A program made the translations under genes and the position numbers. 64,000 nucleotides of DNA from Mycoplasma ovis str. Michigan (GTDB lineage Bacteria; Bacillota_I; Bacilli_A; Mycoplasmatales; Mycoplasmoidaceae), in contig NC_023062.1 in assembly GCF_000508245.1 (NCBI RefSeq), positions 310,001-374,000 on the forward strand, written 5' to 3'. Positions 1 to 21,744 of this stretch are shown here, piece by piece (position 1 is the stretch's first letter; every line of letters begins with the position of its first letter). The notes beneath the pieces were generated by a model. The model was not told the DNA's origin, did no database searches, and was given only the letters and a program-made list of their open reading frames with translations.

Positions 1-51
1 AAAATTCCCTTTTGCCCCCCCCGCATTCCGACTATATATTAGTTAATAATC

Positions 52-1095
52 CTATAATTCCTGCTTGTCCTCTCTATCTAAATCACTGTTATTTTTTAAC
101 AGGCTTTCTTCAAGTTTTGTTTTTCAGCTATTCAAATTAACTTCTTGTTGTTTAAGTTTTGTATATGTTTGATGATTAGAAATAAGTTTCTTTTGAGAAC
201 TATTAATTTCTGTTATTAATTTTTTTGTTTTTTCTCCTTTGGATTTAATATCTGACTCTAAATTATTTTTTTGAGAATTAAGAAACTTTATTCATCCCTC
301 CAAGAAGAGAAGTTTGGAAAATAATAATTTTTCTTGTACTCTAGCCAAAGCATGTTTAACCTTATATTCATTGTTCTTTGTTTCCATTTCAGAAATCAAT
401 TGAGTTAATTCTTTACTTACTTCCTCCAATTCTTTTTTAGCTTTTTCTGCTCCGCCTCCTCCAGAACCATTAGTTGACTCTGCCCCCCCCGAAGCTACAG
501 AACTAGTTATAGGTAAAACTGGAAATATAGAGTTAATTAATTTTGTAATACCACCAATTATGGTCTTCTTGCAATTTTGTTTTATTGCACAATTAATTTC
601 TATCATAGAATCTTCCCAAGTTGTAAGTGCATCACTCAATTTAGAGTAGGCATCCTTTAAAGCAGATTGAAGTTTCTGTTCTTTTTCAGTTTGTAATTTT
701 TCTTGTGTAGATGTAGAAATTTCCTCATATTTTTCATTTAATTTTTTTATTTGAGAAACAATTTCTTTATATAAATTAGTAAGTTGATTTTCTGCCTGAG
801 ATAACTTCTCAAATATTTTGTCAATATTGTAGTAAGCGACTTGTTTTCAAATATTAGTTATTGTTTTTGCCAAACTAAACTTTGAGATTTTTGACTTTAA
901 TACTTCGATATTTTCCTTAGCTTCCTGATCTAATTTTTGAAAATCAAACTTATTTTTTGAAAGATCTTCTTTGAATATGACATTTGAAAAAACACCTGCT
1001 TCTGTATTTTGAAAATAAGGAATCAAAAATGCTGAAGCTGTTCCTGAAGAAATAACAGTTCCAGCTAAACCTATGAGTTTAGCTAGAAGGAACAC
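52..1095 (-). CDS. Exported coiled-coil hypothetical protein (347 aa)
   Basis: The frame is open for 347 codons once TGA is read as Trp; it starts at a GTG and ends at TAG. Residues 3-28 are hydrophobic and small-residue rich, like an uncleaved signal or membrane anchor. Residues about 60-160 and 215-340 are rich in Lys, Glu, Leu and Gln and look coiled-coil. They are separated by a hydrophobic, then Gly/Ser-rich stretch (about 165-215) that holds a run of eight G on the coding strand (483-490), read as Gly-Gly in frame. I recognise no family. Position and composition resemble the large exported or surface proteins of hemoplasmas. An in-frame TAA lies just upstream of the GTG, so no ATG start is available. 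Function unknown. Confidence 0.7.
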
Positions 1096-1193
1096 TAATA
1101 AATTGGATATTTAATTACCAAGCCCAATCCTATCCTCTTACTTAAATGATATTTTCAGTTAAGTAATGCATTAAAAGCAACTACAATGGGTAA

Positions 1194-1826
1194 CTAAATT
1201 AAATCTGTTGGTTGCTGAAATTCTTCTAAATCAACAGAAAGACCTTGTAATTCTTCTGGTTTTTTATTGAGATTAGTTAATTTCTTTTCAAATAGATGAG
1301 GGTTCATATTTTTTAATGTTTCTGTATCTACTAACTCTGAAAGTGAATAATTTACGTAGTCAAAAGGTTTATATCCAAAAAGAAATACAAAAGGAAGGAG
1401 GCTAAAAAATAAGGAGAGCCTGACTGTGGATTTACATTTTTGTAAATGTAAACCTTCATTTGATTTAGTCTTATACTTTAATAGTTCTCTTGATTGGGAG
1501 CAATAGAGATAATAAATGAAATAAGTGAAAAAAGTATAAACACCAAAAATACCAAAACTTCAATGAGAGGCACTACTTACTAAGCATCCAACAGGCAAAG
1601 TTATTAGAGATACTATACAAAGCCCTAGCTGAAAAAACTTCAAAATCTTGAATCACCTTAATATCTTTTTTCATATTGTTAGTCATTTATTCAGTCCATG
1701 TTCAATTTTGAGGTATTTTTTAGTTTCTTGTTTATTGGTTGGATTTTCAAAATTATTTCATCTACTCTTTTTTGATAGTCATTTACAAAAAGCAACAAGT
1801 CCAAATAACTTAAAAAGACCTGCCAA
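1194..1826 (-). CDS. Hypothetical membrane protein (210 aa)
   Basis: An uninterrupted frame with several TGA (Trp) codons, from a TTG directly after an in-frame TAA, to a TAG. The N-terminal 75 residues are basic and Trp-rich. Two strongly hydrophobic stretches follow at about 78-120, probably two or three helices, and another at about 140-155. The C-terminal 55 residues are acidic and soluble. It lies 61 bases downstream of the c-subunit gene on the same strand. It does not look like an F0 b-subunit, which has one N-terminal helix and a long coil. No family recognised. The start is the least certain part; a later TTG at about residue 60 is possible. Confidence 0.55.
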
Positions 1827-1887
1827 TTAATTACTTTTTTTAAGTATTTTTAAAAGATTTTTGAATGAAAGAAATAAAAATCAATTA

Positions 1888-2196
1888 TTAACCATTTACA
1901 GCAAACATAATCAATATTGCAACAATTAAACCATAAATTGCTACAGATTCACAAACTGCAGCTCCCACTATAAACTGCTTAAAGATTAGGGCTTCAACTT
2001 CAGGGTTTCTCGCTAAAGATTCCACAGCCTTTCCTCCAATATATCCCTGAGCTAAAGCGGCTCCTAGGCCAGCTAGTATTGCAACTCCTGCACCAATACC
2101 TTTTCCAACCATATTTTGTTGATTAAAAAGTAAGAGAGAATCTTTGCCCCCCCCAGACAAAATAGAAACCAATTTATTTAAGAGCTGATTAAGCAT
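1888..2196 (-). CDS. atpE: F0F1 ATP synthase subunit c with N-terminal extension
   Basis: A 102-residue proteolipid of the membrane rotor that carries ions through F0. The C-terminal 75 residues show the two-helix hairpin: a Gly/Ala-rich first helix (GKGIGAGVAILAG), a polar loop with ARNPE, and a second helix with the ion-binding acid in ESVAIYGLIV. The family is usually 70-80 residues. The extra 25 or so residues at the N-terminus carry the eight-G tract (2147-2154, read as Gly-Gly-Gly), which is unusual in a housekeeping gene. ATG start. No other atp gene is recognisable nearby, so the rest of the synthase must be encoded elsewhere. Identity is firm; the role of the extension is unknown. 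Confidence 0.9.
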   Translation of the reverse strand: MLNQLLNKLVSILSGGGKDSLLLFNQQNMVGKGIGAGVAILAGLGAALAQGYIGGKAVESLARNPEVEALIFKQFIVGAAVCESVAIYGLIVAILIMFAVNG

Positions 2197-2336
2197 AAAA
2201 AAATTTGACTAGCTTTCTTAAAAAATATTTAGAAGGATACTATTTGTTGACTATTAATGGCTTTTCATCTTAAATTAAATCTAATTTTTTGAGAAATTAA
2301 CAACTAAATCCCCTTTATTTAACTTATCTTTTTTAA

Positions 2337-4235
2337 TTAATCAGGTAACAAAATCCCAAATCAATTTACTAACTCAGATTCTTTGTCTGGAGTTCAATTT
2401 TTGAAATTAAATTCTCTCATTCCCTTCTCATTTATACTGCCAGAAAAATCCGATGTAAAAGAAGCTGGCTTATAGTATTCTGAGCTAAAAATTGATTTTT
2501 CCCTAGAACTTTTTAGTCCATAAAACAAAGCCACTCCCTTAATTTCCCTAATATTCTTTATTTTTATTAATTGACTGTACAGAGTCTTAAGTGGCTTTGT
2601 TCCTGAAACTTTCTCTTTTATAACCAAGACTTTGGAATAGTCTTTAGATAATTCCAATATCCTTTGATATCAATTAGAACTTTCAAAGCTTAGAAAACAA
2701 TCTGCATTATTGCACGGTATGTCAACAATAGAGAGAGAAAAATTTAACAGTGAAATTAACTTACTGTTAAATGTTGAGTTCTCATCTGATAATGAAATAA
2801 CAATTATTTTTTCATTATCTAATACTTTTAATTCGTAATATCAATTAAGCCTTTGGGAAAGATAATATATGGCATTATCAATTTCATACTTATTAAACGA
2901 GTTTGGAGTTTTATTGATTTCTTTTGTAAATATTTGCTTATGTAGCCTAGGAAAATATTGGAGATAATAATCTAGGTTCTCAACTTTAGATAATACTGAT
3001 GAGATTTTTCCATTTTGAAAATTGGAGAGAGCTGATTTCAGAGAATCAAACTTCCCGCCAACAATATCTTTAGTTATTTGGGATACAACTTCCCTAGCTT
3101 CTTTTCTAGAGCTGATACTTGGATCTTCTAACGAAGATAAAGAAACTATTTGAGAATGTATCAATCCTTTAGATAAATTCAAATTTTCCTTTATCTTTAG
3201 ATCATTAACTTTCAGTTTTTTTAGGAAATCATTCATTTTTAAAACTATATTTCCCAAAAGAATTGGTGTGTCCATTAAACTTACTCTTTCATTTGATGAA
3301 TGAGAAATATCTCTTTCATCTCATAGTTCTATATTTTGATTAGCTACATCAGATAATCCCGTTAACCACCTAGAAAGTCCAGAAATATTTTCTAGAATTA
3401 CGGGATTTACTTTATGTGGCATGGCAGAAGAACCCACTTGTGATTTTTCTGACTCTAAATAAATTTCAGATATTTCTTCTCTGGCTAAAGTTCTTAAGTT
3501 AACTGCTAAAGAGTTAATTATTCTTCCGATCTGAGATAATGCAAACAAATAAGCCGAGTGTCTATTTCTCGGTAATGCTTGAGTAGTGCCTCAGATGGTA
3601 AATAGACCTAATCTATTTGCTAAATCTTCTTGTATTTCATTGCCTATGTGCGCAAAAGAGCCAGTGGCTCCTTTAATAGTGATTACTTCTATGTATTTTC
3701 TAGATAAGTAAAGTTGTTCTAAAGCATTTTCTAATTCTTGATAACAAATAGCAAATTTATGACCAAAAGAAATAGGTTCTGCGTGCCTCCCATGTGTTCT
3801 GCCTACTTGAGGAGTATTTAAGTATCTTCTAGAAACTTCATAAAGAGTTTCCTGTAATTCCTCTATTCACTTGATTAACTTTTTGTTAACTCCTCTAATA
3901 ACTAGAGAAGTAGCGCTATCAATAATATCTGAGCTAGTTAATCCGTAATGCAAATACTTAGAAATAGAAGAATTAGATAATTTTCTCTCCAATACGTTCA
4001 GAAAGGCAACAAAATCATGTTTTGTTTTTTTCTCCTCCTCTTCTATTTCTGTTTCATGTATCTCCAAGGAAGATCAAATTTTTTCTAACTCTTTGATTTT
4101 TGACGAATCAAGATTGAGAATGCCATTATTCTGGAGAGCATAAAGAACTTCTCGTTCCAAGAGACTTCATCTCTTATATTTAGCATCCTCAGAGAATAAT
4201 TGCTTTAATTCAGGAAGTTGATATCTCTTTATCAC
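2337..4235 (-). CDS. purB: Adenylosuccinate lyase with long C-terminal extension
   Basis: PurB cleaves adenylosuccinate to AMP and fumarate, the last step of AMP formation in purine salvage. The GTG start gives IKRYQLPELKQLFSEDAKY, matching the family N-terminus. Visible signatures are YGLTSSDI near residue 97, GRTHGRHAEPISFG near 147, and the fumarate-lyase loop GSSAMPHKVNP near 268, which carries the catalytic Ser. The lyase region ends near residue 465; the family is about 430-460 residues. The same frame continues without a stop for about 165 more residues to a TAA, giving 632 aa. I do not recognise that tail. The frame contains many TGA codons. The gene is divergent from dnaK across a 168-base gap. 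Confidence 0.9.
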
Positions 4236-4354
4236 TATCTATAACCCTATCTACTAGAAATAATTAAATTACTTGAAATTTGTGCATGAAAGTATCTTTA
4301 TAGAACAACTTTTGAAGAAATTTTCATTTTTTAAAAAATGAACTATTTAAAAAC

Positions 4355-6251
<1,897 letters not shown>

Positions 6252-6297
6252 TAAATTTTTAGTCTAACAATTTAAATCCTTACCACAGAGAGGAGGG

Positions 6298-6325
6298 AGG
6301 GGATATTTTCCCCCTTTATTTAATT
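6298..6325 (+). terminator. Putative intrinsic terminator after dnaK
   Basis: A short hairpin AGGGG-N8-CCCCT is followed by a T-rich run, 47 bases after the dnaK stop. It separates dnaK from the next cluster, which has its own strong ribosome binding site. Confidence 0.5.
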
Positions 6326-6415
6326 ACTTTGTTGGTTTCTTAAATTTAAAAAAGGGTGTTATTCTCTAATTTTTGTTCCTTCTTTTAAGACTTAGATTAC
6401 TGTTGGAGGGGGAAA

Positions 6416-6949
6416 ATGAAGGAACAAGAGAGTAATACTAAAACAAACTTATCTGATAAAGAAATAGAGGACATAATTATTAAATTATTAGCTGTAGACC
6501 CCAAGCCTGTTCCATTAAATGTTTTAAAGTCTAAGTTTTTTAGATATATTAGATTCCATCACCCTAAAGAATTTCTTCCAGAAGAATTATTTTCTAAATC
6601 TTTAAATTCGCTGAAACAAAGATATGTTATAGGTGAAAATCAATATGGTAAATGATATATTGACTATTTAGACTATAGGCCTAGTGGTAGATTTGGATTC
6701 GGATATTTAGACATTGATGCAAGTGGCAACGGTTTCATAACCATAAAGCAGAAAGATCAGAAATTTAAAAAGTCTTCCCATTTTGTTCATAAGAAGAATT
6801 TAAATGGGGCAAAATCAGGAAATTATGTGAAATTTGAAGAACTGGAACCTAGATTTAAAAAAAAGAGAATATCAAGATTTTCTTTAGTTGATGCAAGTAT
6901 TGTTGAGATATTAGAAAATTCAGATTCTAATTCTCAACCCCCTAATTAA
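6416..6949 (+). CDS. RNase R N-terminal-like protein (winged helix plus cold-shock-like domain)
   Basis: 177 residues, ATG start preceded by a strong GGAGGGGG site (6404-6411). Residues 15-80 look like the helix-turn-helix found at the N-terminus of RNase R (PKPVPLNVLKSKFF, then LNSLKQRYVIGENQYGKW). Residues 85-145 look like its first cold-shock domain (SGRFGFGYLDIDASGNGFI, then a Phe/His-rich strand and a GAKSGNYVKFEEL end). The catalytic RNB domain and S1 domain of RNase R (normally over 700 residues) are absent, and the next gene overlaps the stop. It is therefore either a stand-alone RNA-binding protein or a remnant kept without catalysis. It is the first gene of the cluster that runs to rpoC. 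The assignment is by eye only. Confidence 0.6.
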
Positions 6950-8856
6950 TGTCCATAATAACTTCTCGATCTAAGGATAGAACTGAACCTTTATTTTCAG
7001 CACCAAACCAACAACTCAATACCCCGGCGGAAATTTGTAAGGCAAAGATAACTAATGATCTGGGAATTACTGCTGAAGCTCCTAGACAAAGTCAAAGGAT
7101 CTTTGCTCTATTTAAGCTATTTTCCTATTATCTTGTAAGATCAGAGGCCAAATCCTTTATAGCACTAAAGATTATAGAAATATCTGAAAAGCTTCAAGAT
7201 AGATACAGAGAAAACATTTCCTGTATCAATGAGGCTTTAAAAGAATCTGGTTTAAAGCCAACAGCAGAATTGCAAAAGCAAGTTGGTTTTATAAATCAAA
7301 AAGATTTGGTCGAGTTTAAGGATGGAGAAGAACAAATTAATTTTTTAAAACAATTACTTTTCTATTACGACAGAAGAAAAGAGGGTCATTTAGAGTTACC
7401 AATTTCTACCTTGAAATTAAATATTGCATCTTTGAAAAAGATAGAGGAAGACTCCTTTGAGTGTTATTTAAGATTACTGGATGTTAATTATGAACTCAGA
7501 AATACTATTATTGGTGCCGAAAATAAGAAATCAATATATTTCTTAACACAAAAATATGTTGATTTATATACAATCATCGAGCAATCTAAAGAAGAATTTT
7601 TAACTGATTTAGAGAAGCTTAGAGAGGATTTGGTTGAGGAATATTATGACATTATGAGAAACTTCTCTCTTCCATCAAATAAATTGCTTAACTTTAGATT
7701 ATTTATTCAAAAGAAGCTGGAATCCAGAATGTATGAAGCTCAATTTTTGAAAATGCAATCAACAAATTCAATTAACTATCAGTTAAATGCCTTAGAAAAT
7801 AACTGTAATGAATTAAAAAGACAATATCTTTTAAGTCTTAAAGAAATTTCAGCCATAGTTAATTTCTATAAAACAAGAGTAGTCAAGTATCAGACTTTCT
7901 TTAGTTTTGAATTGGACAAGTTAATTACATACTTAAAGGAAAACTATTTAAATTTGATAAATATGGTTTATACTAGACTCTCTGAGGCAAAGGATTATTT
8001 GAAAGACGAATCTTCTTTCTTTAATCCAGAAGAATTAGATATAGTCCTTACTTTAGAAAAAGAAAAATTGGAGATCAGCTTAAGAGAACTTAAGTTGAAA
8101 TACTCAAATTTTTTAATTCCTCTTATAAGTTCTTTTGACTCAGAAATAGAAAGTATAGAAAACAAATATTGCTTCAATATGAATTACTCAGAAAAGAGAT
8201 ACACTAATCTAAAAAACTTAAAAAATAAGTCTATTGAAGTCTTAGTTAAGAGATTTGAACAAGAAAAAGAGAGAATGGAGAGAATAATTGAAGAAAAGAA
8301 AATGATATTGTCAAATTTGGATGAAAAAATAACTACTGATGTGAATTCAATAGTAGAGGATTTAAGGGAAGAGTGCAATACTATTTGTTGTGATTTACTC
8401 AGAGAAAATCAATATTTTTGATCTAAATACAACGCTAAATTCAATTCAGCTTCTAGAGAATATTTTGTAAAGCTTTATTATGAGTATGCACCATATATCA
8501 ATAGTTGAAAAGAAGGCGAAGAGGGCTGAATGCAAGAATATCTTAAGTTAAAAATAAATCTAGAGTATTTAAGGAAAATAGGATCTTCTGTGAAAGAATT
8601 TTCTCCGGAGGGAAGATTTTACATTAAATGCTCTCAACTATTGGATAGTTATTCTAATATCTTTAGAAATGTCTCTTTGCAAAGAGATAGAATAGAGTAT
8701 GATTCGTTAGTTCAACTAAATACTATTCCTCAAATTGATTACTTAAAAGTGGAGGAAAAGTTAAACAGGAGTTTAAAAGAACTTCAAAAAATTCATAACG
8801 AATACTTAAAATTATCAAATGGAGTATTACAAGATTTTAAGGGGATAAAGTCTTAA
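6949..8856 (+). CDS. Large coiled-coil hypothetical protein (635 aa)
   Basis: The ATG overlaps the previous stop (TAATG), indicating translational coupling. The frame passes two TGA codons near 8419-8530 and ends at TAA 8854-8856. The protein is rich in Glu, Lys, Leu and Ile with long heptad-like stretches from about residue 70 to the end. There is no signal peptide or membrane segment, and no ATPase motif that I can see, so it is not SMC or ClpB. It may be a cytoskeletal or scaffold protein, but that is only composition-based. It sits between the RNase R-like and trigger-factor-like genes, with 1 base before the next start. Confidence 0.75.
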
Positions 8857-8857
8857 A

Positions 8858-9463
8858 ATGGGTGAAGCTCCAGTTAGGGTTCCATTAAGATCTAGAATAG
8901 TGAGTAAAAAACCTGTTAAGTGAGGTAAAGTTCTTAGAATCGAAAGACTTTACTTTAACGAATCTTTGGTTCAAAATTTTGTTGAATCTTTGAAAGCGAA
9001 TAGACCTAAAATTTCAGAAGAAGAGATAGAACAAGAAAAAAGAAGAATGATCATGAGAGATAATCTTTTTAACGCAGCTATGGATGAAGTTTCTTCTGCA
9101 TATACAGTGGAATTTGATGAGTCAGAATTGGCTGAAAAAAAAGAAGAATTCAAGAGAGGTAATTCTAATTTTTCTGAAGAACAAATTGAAAACAATGCAA
9201 AAATAATTATCTTCAAGCAATTAATTTACGATGATCTAGCAAAAGATTGGGAAATAGAAGTTACTGATGATTTAGCTAAGCATGTTTTGGAAAATTACTA
9301 TAAGCAAACAGGTAAGTCCATAAGGGAATACTTTACAGATGCAGAAAAAATGTCTACAGTAAAAGAAAGTGTTTTAGAACAATTGATCACTGAAAGAATC
9401 ATGAATGCTTTCGGTAGTCACTTTGACGTAAGTGAAGATAACTTAAATTCAGCAAAATCCTAG
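8858..9463 (+). CDS. Trigger factor-like protein lacking the N-terminal domains (201 aa)
   Basis: The ATG at 8858 is one base after the upstream stop; codon 23 is TGA (Trp). From about residue 50 on, the pattern resembles the C-terminal helical arms of trigger factor: EEIEQEKRRM, an arm with VEFDESELAEKKEEF, then EVTDDLAKHVLENYYKQTG followed by a VKESVLEQLITERI helix. Trigger factor is usually 430-480 residues with a ribosome-binding tail and a peptidyl-prolyl isomerase domain. Both appear absent here, leaving a chaperone-like body. A SurA-like chaperone is an alternative. The gene abuts eno with no gap, so it is co-expressed with glycolysis genes. Confidence 0.55.
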
Positions 9464-11005
<1,542 letters not shown>

Positions 11006-11037
11006 GTATTAGTATTTTCTTTTGTTAACTTAGCTAC

Positions 11038-12024
11038 TTGGTGAGGAAGGTAGCTATTCTCACTTCTGGAGGTGATTCTCCAGGAATGAATAGCTCTCTT
11101 TATTCATTTAGTAAATTAGCAACATCAAAAAATTTTGAGGTTATTTATGTCCAAGATGGATATCAAGGACTTATTGAAAAAAGATATGCCAATTTAAATC
11201 TTGGATGTCTTAGGGAAAAAACTTACAATGCTGGGACTGTAATAGGTTCTAGTAGATCCTCACAATTTAGATCTTCCGCAGAGCTAAGAGAATGCGGAAT
11301 CAAGGCTCTTAAAGATAAGGGTGTTGAAGCATTAGTTGTATTGGGCGGAAATGGTTCTTATGAGGGGGCAAAATTAATTTCTCAATCAGGATTACCAGTT
11401 ATTCTTCTTCCGGCGACTATTGACAACGATGTAAGTTCGACTAAATACACTATTGGTTTTTTCTCCGCTTTGGAAGAAATTGGACAAGCAATAAAAAAGA
11501 TTTGATACACTGCCAATTCGCACTCACAGCTAACTATTGTTGAGGTTATGGGAAGAGATTGTTCAGATTTAGGAGTAATGGCTTCTTTTTCTTCCCCATT
11601 AGTTGAATTAGTAATTACTCAACAAAATGTTCCTAGTTATGAACAATTAAGAGACAAGATTAAAGAGATCAAAAGTTTTAAAGGAAATAAGGGATTAGTT
11701 ATTGTTGTAGTTGAAAAAATTTTGGGAGTGATTAAACTCCCTTCAATGTCTGAATTGACTAAGAAATTGGAAGAAGATCTTGGTTTTACAGTTAGGGGAT
11801 GTTCTTTAGGTCATGTTCAAAGAGGCGCAACTCCTACTACTTGGGAAATGTATGTGGCATCATCTTTTGGAGTAGAGGCATTCAATTCTTTTGAAAAAAG
11901 AGAATTTAATGTGGCTATAGGGTTTGATGGAGATAGCTTTTACAGAACTAATCTATCAGAATTGATAGACAAGAGTAAAGGCGACAGAACTTCTTTGGTT
12001 GAATTTAAGTGCAAGTTTTCGTAG
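11038..12024 (+). CDS. pfkA: 6-phosphofructokinase
   Basis: PfkA phosphorylates fructose 6-phosphate, the committing step of glycolysis. It has 328 residues, normal length. It shows the ATP-binding loop TSGGDSPGMNSSLYS near residue 9, GGNGSYEGA near 103 (usually GGDGS), PATIDNDVSST near 124 with the catalytic Asp, and EVMGRDCSDLG near 168. The frame passes TGA at 11503. The start is TTG 11038 or GTG 11041; both are in frame and one codon apart. It lies 32 bases after eno and 2 bases before pyk. Confidence 0.95.
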
Positions 12025-12026
12025 TT

Positions 12027-13604
12027 ATGTCTAACTTTAAGTTAGGCTGTACTAAGATAGTTGCCACAATTGGTCCATCAATTACTTTAAAGTTACACAC
12101 TAATTCTCAGAGAGATAGGTCCAATCCTGATTATTTAGAAGTACTTAATTTATTCACTGAACTATTTTTTAAGGGATTAAGTTGCATTAGATTTAACTTT
12201 TCACATTCTAATAATGAAGAAAGATTATTTAGATTACAACTTTGAAGAGAGGCCAAGGCTGAATTTTACCGAATTTTTAACAGAATAGATGATCAAGGCA
12301 ATTCTCCATATAAGTTCAAATTTTTGTTTCCAATTGCTGAGCTAGCAGACACTAAAGGACCAGAAATCAGAGTATGAGACATGCAAGATAAATCAAAGGG
12401 ACAACTTTATAAAAGGGGAGATATCGTAAAAATCTACTGCAAAGATAAGAAAGCTGGAGATCAAAATTGTTTTTCAGTTACAGACTCTACAGCTAAATAC
12501 AATATGGCATTGGATTGTTCCGTTGGATCAAAAATATTAGTTGATGATGGAAAGTTATCTTTTCTGATTCAATCTGTTGATGTTGATTCAGGCGTTGTTG
12601 TTGCAATGGCGGAAAATGATCATTTCTTGAAGGGAAATAAAAGAGTTAATCTGCCAAATGCAGATTATTCACTTCCATTTGTTAGTGAAAGAGATAGAGG
12701 GGACATTTTATTCTCTTTAGAACAAGGTTTCCAATTTATTGCTCTTTCTTTTGTTAATAAATTAGAAGATATTTTGGAAGTTAAAAAATTAATCAAAGAA
12801 AATAGTTCGGGAAAGAATCTTCCTCTGATTATTTCAAAAATAGAAACCACTCAATGTTTAAAAAACATAGATTCAGTTATTTCTGAATCTCATGGAATTA
12901 TGATAGCGAGAGGAGATCTTGCACTAGAAAGTCCTTATTATCTTGTGCCTTATTGAACTAAAGAAATTTTGAGAAAGACTGCAAGAGAAAAGAAGCCTGC
13001 AATAGTTGCTACTCAAATGTTGGACTCTTTGGAAAGAAATGTAGTTCCTACTAGAGCGGAAGTATCAGATGTTTATAGAGCCGCAGAATTAACTGCTGAC
13101 TGTACTATGCTTTCTGGGGAAACAGCTCAAGGACTTTTCCCACTAATAGCCGTTTCAACTATGTCTGAAGTTATTAAGGCCGCGGAAAAGCAAGGCAACT
13201 ATGAAAAGATTTTTAAGCATTTCTATAGAGAAAATAAATCAGATAGATTGAAAAGTTTGGGAGATCAATTGTTTTTAGAAATTAATAAGTTTAGTTCGGT
13301 TGTTTCTTGCTTTTTATTCTCTGATGAACTTTTAGAAGAAGAGTTAAATCAACTATCTTCTTTAAAACTACCTTTTCCATTTGTAGTTTTCTATAGAAAA
13401 AGTAATTATCAAGAAGCTGAGGGGGATTTTGAACTTAAATGTAGTGCATTAAACAGAGGAGTTTATAAGATTGCATTGGTAGGATCAAAAGATGAGTCTC
13501 TTGAAGATTGCTCTAAAGCTTTCCTACATCTTTGTGGATATTCAAGTTCAGGCAATTTAGTTGCATTTTACAAGGCCAAGAATATTCAATTAGTAAATCT
13601 CTAG
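12027..13604 (+). CDS. pyk: Pyruvate kinase
   Basis: Pyruvate kinase makes pyruvate and ATP from phosphoenolpyruvate, the final ATP-yielding step. ATG start two bases after the pfkA stop. Motifs are [11 protein letters not shown] near residue 8, CIRFNFSH near 53, a substrate loop with DTKGPEIR near 109, ISKIETTQ near 272 with the active-site Lys-Glu pair, IARGDLALE near 295, and [22 protein letters not shown] near 330. Total 525 residues, slightly longer than usual because of insertions in the first third. TGA (Trp) codons occur at 12243 and 12375 and around 12955. With eno and pfkA it forms a lower-glycolysis group. Confidence 0.95.
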
Positions 13605-13608
13605 CTTT

Positions 13609-21549
<7,941 letters not shown>

Positions 21550-21744
21550 TAAAAACACTCTACTCAGGAAATTAAGTTTTAAGTTTTTAACTTTTCGATA
21601 ATACTTTTCTAGATCGATTCAAGGAAATAATTTTTAAAAACATTATTTAGAGATCGCTGATATTTAAGGACTTTTATTTTCTATTAACACCGTTATTAAG
21701 TTTTTTAAAAATAGAAATAAAATACTAAAAAATTTGTAAATTAG

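Noticed and set aside
1648-1830. Plus-strand open frame of 60 codons
   Set aside because: It is antisense to the continuous 210-codon minus-strand frame, which has a better composition and flanking gene order.
1888-4235. An ATP synthase operon around atpE
   Set aside because: The neighbours are purB and an unrelated membrane protein; no a, b, delta, alpha, gamma, beta or epsilon subunit motif is present.
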